64,000 bases of DNA. Source: Sinomicrobium kalidii (GTDB lineage Bacteria > Bacteroidota > Bacteroidia > Flavobacteriales > Flavobacteriaceae). Made by a program: the position numbers and the translations under genes. The notes beneath the pieces were generated by a model. The model made no database searches. It saw nothing but the letters and a program-made list of their open reading frames with translations, and was not told where the DNA came from. This document shows positions 61,286 to 64,000 of the stretch, piece after piece. Every line of letters begins with the position of its first letter. Within the stretch, counting starts at the first letter, position 1. The stretch lies in assembly GCF_021183825.1 (NCBI RefSeq), contig NZ_CP089211.1:1674001-1738000 (forward strand), written 5' to 3'.

Positions 61286-62536
61286 CTAATCCAGTTTTTT
61301 AAACAGCACACAAGCATTGTGCCCTCCGAAACCAAAAGTATTGCTCATGGCTACCTTCACCTCCCTTTCCTGTGCTTTGTTGAGCGTAAGGTTCAGTTCG
61401 GGAGAAATTTTCTCATCTGCGGTACTGTGGTTTATGGTTGGCGGCACCAAACCGTGTTTAATGGCCAGTATGGAAGCAATGGCCTCTATGGCCCCGGCAG
61501 CTCCCAGCAAATGGCCTGTCATGGATTTTGTAGAATTTATGTTAATGGTTTTCGCATGTTCTCCAAACACCTCGGTAATGGCCTTGAGTTCGGCCACGTC
61601 TCCCAACGGGGTGGATGTTCCGTGTGTGTTTATGGCATCTACATCTTCCGGCTTCAGCCCTGCATTTTCAAGACAGTTCCGCATAACGGTCTTTACCCCT
61701 GTCCCTTCCGGATGGGGTGCTGTCATATGGTAGGCATCTGCAGAAAGCCCTCCTCCTATCAGCTCCGCATATATTTTCGCCCCTCGTGCTTTTGCATGCT
61801 CATACTCTTCCAAGATCAATGCACCCGATCCTTCACCGAGGACAAAACCGTCCCGGTTTTTATCAAAGGGCCTGGAAGCGGTTTTCGGATCATCATTCCG
61901 GGTAGAAAGCGCATGCATGGCATTAAAGCCGCCCATTCCGGCAGCCGCAACCGCTGCTTCCGATCCTCCGGAAACAATGATGTCGGCATGACCGAGGCGG
62001 ATGTAATTCAGGGCGTCTATCATGGCATTTGCCGATGAGGCACATGCCGATACCGTAGTATAATTAGGCCCCATAAAACCGTGCTTTATTGAGATAAGCC
62101 CCGGCGCCATGTCTGCAATCATCTTAGGGATAAAAAAGGGATTGAACCTGGGTGTACCGTCACCCTTTCCGTAATTGAGCACTTCTTCCTGGAACGTTTC
62201 CAGTCCGCCTATACCGGCACCCCATACAACACCGACCCTTTCCTTGTTCACCTTATCCAGTTCTATCCCGGAATCGGCAATCGCCTCATCAGAAGCTACC
62301 ATGGCATACTGGGAAAACTTATCCAGCCGCCTGGCTTCTTTACGGTCAATGAAATCGGTGACGTTGAAACTCTTAACCTCACAAGCAAATTGTGTTTTGA
62401 ACTTAGAAGCGTCAAAGTGTGTTATGGGAGCTGCACCGCTCACGCCGTTTTTCAAGCCTTCCCAATAGTCCTGCACAGTATTGCCTATTGGGGTTAAAGC
62501 TCCTAATCCTGTGACAACAACTCGCTTTAGTTTCAT
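61286..62536 (-). CDS. fabF: 3-oxoacyl-[acyl-carrier-protein] synthase II
   Basis: A 416-residue condensing enzyme that elongates acyl-ACP with malonyl-ACP. The catalytic triad is visible: Cys in TTVSACASSANAMID (about residue 164), His in NTHGTSTPLGD (about 304) and His in NTFGFGGHNA (about 341). The start is MKLKRVVVTGLGALTPIG. It lies upstream of rnc. Its partner acpP is separated by a 406-bp spacer with a terminator-like hairpin, longer than usual. Confidence 0.97.
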   Translation of the reverse strand: MKLKRVVVTGLGALTPIGNTVQDYWEGLKNGVSGAAPITHFDASKFKTQFACEVKSFNVTDFIDRKEARRLDKFSQYAMVASDEAIADSGIELDKVNKERVGVVWGAGIGGLETFQEEVLNYGKGDGTPRFNPFFIPKMIADMAPGLISIKHGFMGPNYTTVSACASSANAMIDALNYIRLGHADIIVSGGSEAAVAAAGMGGFNAMHALSTRNDDPKTASRPFDKNRDGFVLGEGSGALILEEYEHAKARGAKIYAELIGGGLSADAYHMTAPHPEGTGVKTVMRNCLENAGLKPEDVDAINTHGTSTPLGDVAELKAITEVFGEHAKTININSTKSMTGHLLGAAGAIEAIASILAIKHGLVPPTINHSTADEKISPELNLTLNKAQEREVKVAMSNTFGFGGHNACVLFKKLD

Positions 62537-62942
62537 TCGAATAAATTTAGTCCAAACTATATTTTATATGACACAAGCCGCACACCTCAAGCGGGTTGAC
62601 ATACTGATTTTCCGGTACATCCGTACCTGCTCCGGAAGCGGCCGTCCTATCCATCCCCACTTTGTTTCTTTTGTGATAAATATAAAGGATAATCGCATTA
62701 CAACCTTGGGGAAGGTATCATTTTTTTCAACCTTAGCAAAATATTTTGCCCGAACGCAAGGAACAAAGAGGGGTTACCATACCACGACACCGCCTCCTTC
62801 ACCTTGCCTGTTCATGTAGCCCGGGTCCATCAGACATAGCCCGAATTCGAGTAGATAATTTAATACAACATCATTGGCACAAAATAGAATGCCTAACAAT
62901 GTTAAGCATTCTATCTGTACTCATTGCATATAATATTTCTGC
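62537..62942. other. 406-bp acpP-fabF spacer
   Basis: No plausible gene on either strand. It contains a hairpin terminator after acpP (62885-62913) and a possible fabF promoter on the minus strand (TTG at 62703-62701, 16-bp spacer, TATATTTA at 62684-62677). The two genes may therefore be transcribed separately. Confidence 0.5.
62885..62913 (-). terminator. Terminator-like hairpin after acpP
   Basis: TAGAATGC and GCATTCTA form an 8-bp stem, extended by TAAC/GTTA past one mismatch. On the minus strand it is followed by TTTTG. It is 30 bp beyond the acpP stop. Confidence 0.65.
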
Positions 62943-63176
62943 TTATTTTGCTTCTTCGATATATTTTATTGCCTGCTCTACCGTAGCGATATTTTCTGCC
63001 TGGTCGTCCGGAATCTGGATATCGAATTCTTTTTCAAACTCCATAATCAATTCCACTGTGTCCAGCGAGTCTGCGCCGAGATCGTTAGTGAAGCTTGCCT
63101 CAGGCACAACTTCATTTTCATCAACACCTAATTTGTCTACGATAATCGCTTTTACTCTTGATGCAATGTCTGACAT
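62943..63176 (-). CDS. acpP: Acyl carrier protein of fatty acid synthesis
   Basis: A 77-residue acidic carrier protein. The phosphopantetheine site is Ser37 in [20 protein letters not shown], the standard fatty-acid ACP motif. It carries growing acyl chains for FabF and other enzymes. It has its own strong promoter at 63207-63235 and a hairpin downstream. Contrast with the WDS-type carrier in the siderophore operon at 16819. Confidence 0.98.
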   Translation of the reverse strand: MSDIASRVKAIIVDKLGVDENEVVPEASFTNDLGADSLDTVELIMEFEKEFDIQIPDDQAENIATVEQAIKYIEEAK

Positions 63177-63206
63177 AATCTTTAGTTTTTAAATTTAAAT
63201 TGTTGG

Positions 63207-63235
63207 CAAAAATAAAAAACTTTGGTTGAAAACAA
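63207..63235 (-). promoter_or_regulatory. Promoter of acpP
   Basis: Minus strand TTG (63235-63233), 18-bp spacer, TATTTTTG (63214-63207): a full match to the Bacteroidota sigma-A consensus. Predicted start about 24 bp before the ATG. Confidence 0.8.
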
Positions 63236-63424
63236 CATTTAAGTTCCAAAATGTGGCTGTAATTTACTAAAAAATAAGATACGCATTTTACTTTTGATTT
63301 CTAATTCTTAATTATTATTCTTTCTTTTGCTGCATTAAACAAGCCTGCGAACACAAGGTATAAGAAGAATTTCGGAATACCAAAAAAGACGTTCCGGGCC
63401 ACACCCGATAAAAATATCATACCG

Positions 63425-64000
63425 GTGAAAAACATTGTTATATTTGCTTCCGGCTCCGGCACCAATGCAGAAAATATTGTCCGTCATTTCAGGGACAACA
63501 CCAGCATTAACATAGCCCTTATCCTCTCCAACAAGAGAAATGCCGGGGTACTGGACAGGGCAGACCGGCACAACATCAATGCCATTTATTTCAACAGGAC
63601 GGCCCTGTACCGGTCTTCTGTTATTCTGGACCTGCTGAAAAGCATGTCTCCCGATCTTATTGTTCTGGCCGGGTTCCTGTGGAAATTCCCCCGGAACATC
63701 CTCGGGGCCTTTCCGGACAAAGTGATCAACATACACCCCGCCCTGCTTCCGAAATACGGAGGTAAGGGCATGTACGGCATGCATGTACACAATGCGGTTG
63801 TGGAAAACAGGGAAAAAGAAAGCGGTATAACCATACATTACGTCAATGAAAATTATGACGAAGGCGCTGTGATCTTTCAGGCGGCAATCCCGGTATCCGC
63901 AGCGGACTCCCCGGAAGATGTGGCCCGAAAAGTACACGAACTGGAATACCGGCACTTTCCGGAAGTCATCGAAAAACTGTTGCTTGCAAAGACGAAGTGA
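63425..64000 (+). CDS. purN: Phosphoribosylglycinamide formyltransferase
   Basis: A 191-residue enzyme of de novo purine synthesis that transfers a formyl group from 10-formyl-THF to GAR. The phosphate-binding loop is IFASGSGTNAEN (residues 6-17). The catalytic region is INIHPALLPKYGGKGMYG, with HVHNAVVENREKESGITIHYVNE split over the active His and Asp (YDEGAVIFQ). A GTG at 63425 is the start, placed directly before the first beta strand. The stop codon TGA occupies the last three bases of the window, so the gene is complete. Confidence 0.96.
   Translation: MKNIVIFASGSGTNAENIVRHFRDNTSINIALILSNKRNAGVLDRADRHNINAIYFNRTALYRSSVILDLLKSMSPDLIVLAGFLWKFPRNILGAFPDKVINIHPALLPKYGGKGMYGMHVHNAVVENREKESGITIHYVNENYDEGAVIFQAAIPVSAADSPEDVARKVHELEYRHFPEVIEKLLLAKTK

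Noticed and set aside
61319..62038. A 239-codon frame antisense to fabF
   Set aside because: Its length follows from the codon bias of fabF on the other strand; no domain, start signal or promoter supports it.
62868..62883. Second sigma-54 promoter (TTGGCAC at 62873)
   Set aside because: The -24-like element is present, but at the required distance there is AGAA where TTGC is needed, and no gene lies correctly downstream.

Overview
The window reads as chromosomal DNA of a Bacteroidota bacterium, most likely a member of the Flavobacteriaceae. Evidence: Bacteroidota-type promoters (TTG, 17-20 bp, TAnnTTTG), a PorT-like barrel protein, an ExbB/ExbD/ExbD operon with an extra membrane protein, an IPExxxVDY protein, SusC-style N-terminal domain on the TonB receptor, and the pyk / IPExxxVDY / rnc / fabF / acpP / purN neighbourhood. 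I cannot name the genus. No insertion sequence, prophage, integrase or CRISPR array was seen.

Layout. 1-12.5 kb is mostly core: the 3' end of rpoN, a PAP2-like membrane protein, a PorT-like barrel, the exbBD energy-transduction operon, tRNA-Ser(GGA), asparaginase, an acyltransferase, TatD, a retropepsin-like protease, an S24-type repressor without its catalytic dyad, and a racemase/symporter/acetyltransferase operon. 12.9-27.7 kb is an accessory iron-acquisition locus: a nine-gene minus-strand operon (nitroreductase, PLP decarboxylase, NIS synthetase fused to an acyltransferase, lysine N-monooxygenase, a second NIS synthetase, MATE exporter, acyl carrier protein, stand-alone adenylation enzyme, TonB receptor) and a divergent Fe(II)/2-oxoglutarate hydroxylase resembling lysine hydroxylases. 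The operon promoter is overlapped by a duplicated 19-bp operator-like element. I predict a hydroxamate siderophore built on (possibly hydroxylated) cadaverine, with an acyl group that may be supplied from the dedicated carrier protein. The exact product is not determinable from sequence alone.

27.8-30.4 kb holds small housekeeping genes (thioesterase, cytochrome c lipoprotein, NudK-like Nudix, VOC protein). 30.4-41.6 kb is a carbohydrate locus: GMC oxidoreductase with a Tat-exported small subunit, three sugar-isomerase-like TIM barrels, an MFS permease, two Gfo/Idh/MocA oxidoreductases and two DUF1080 (3-keto-disaccharide hydrolase-type) proteins. Together they look like an oxidative 3-keto-glycoside pathway, largely periplasmic.

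42-49.3 kb is core again (yicC, gmk, nadD, gpsA, a lipoprotein behind a near-consensus sigma-54 promoter, pbpC). 49.4-56.3 kb is a five-gene RND efflux operon opened by a GbsR/MarR regulator, with a perfect 18-bp palindrome in its promoter, and closed by a TetR regulator. 56.4-64 kb contains a YciI-like lipoprotein, a CYTH protein, dinB, and the pyk to purN block, including the acpP promoter and an unusually long acpP-fabF spacer.
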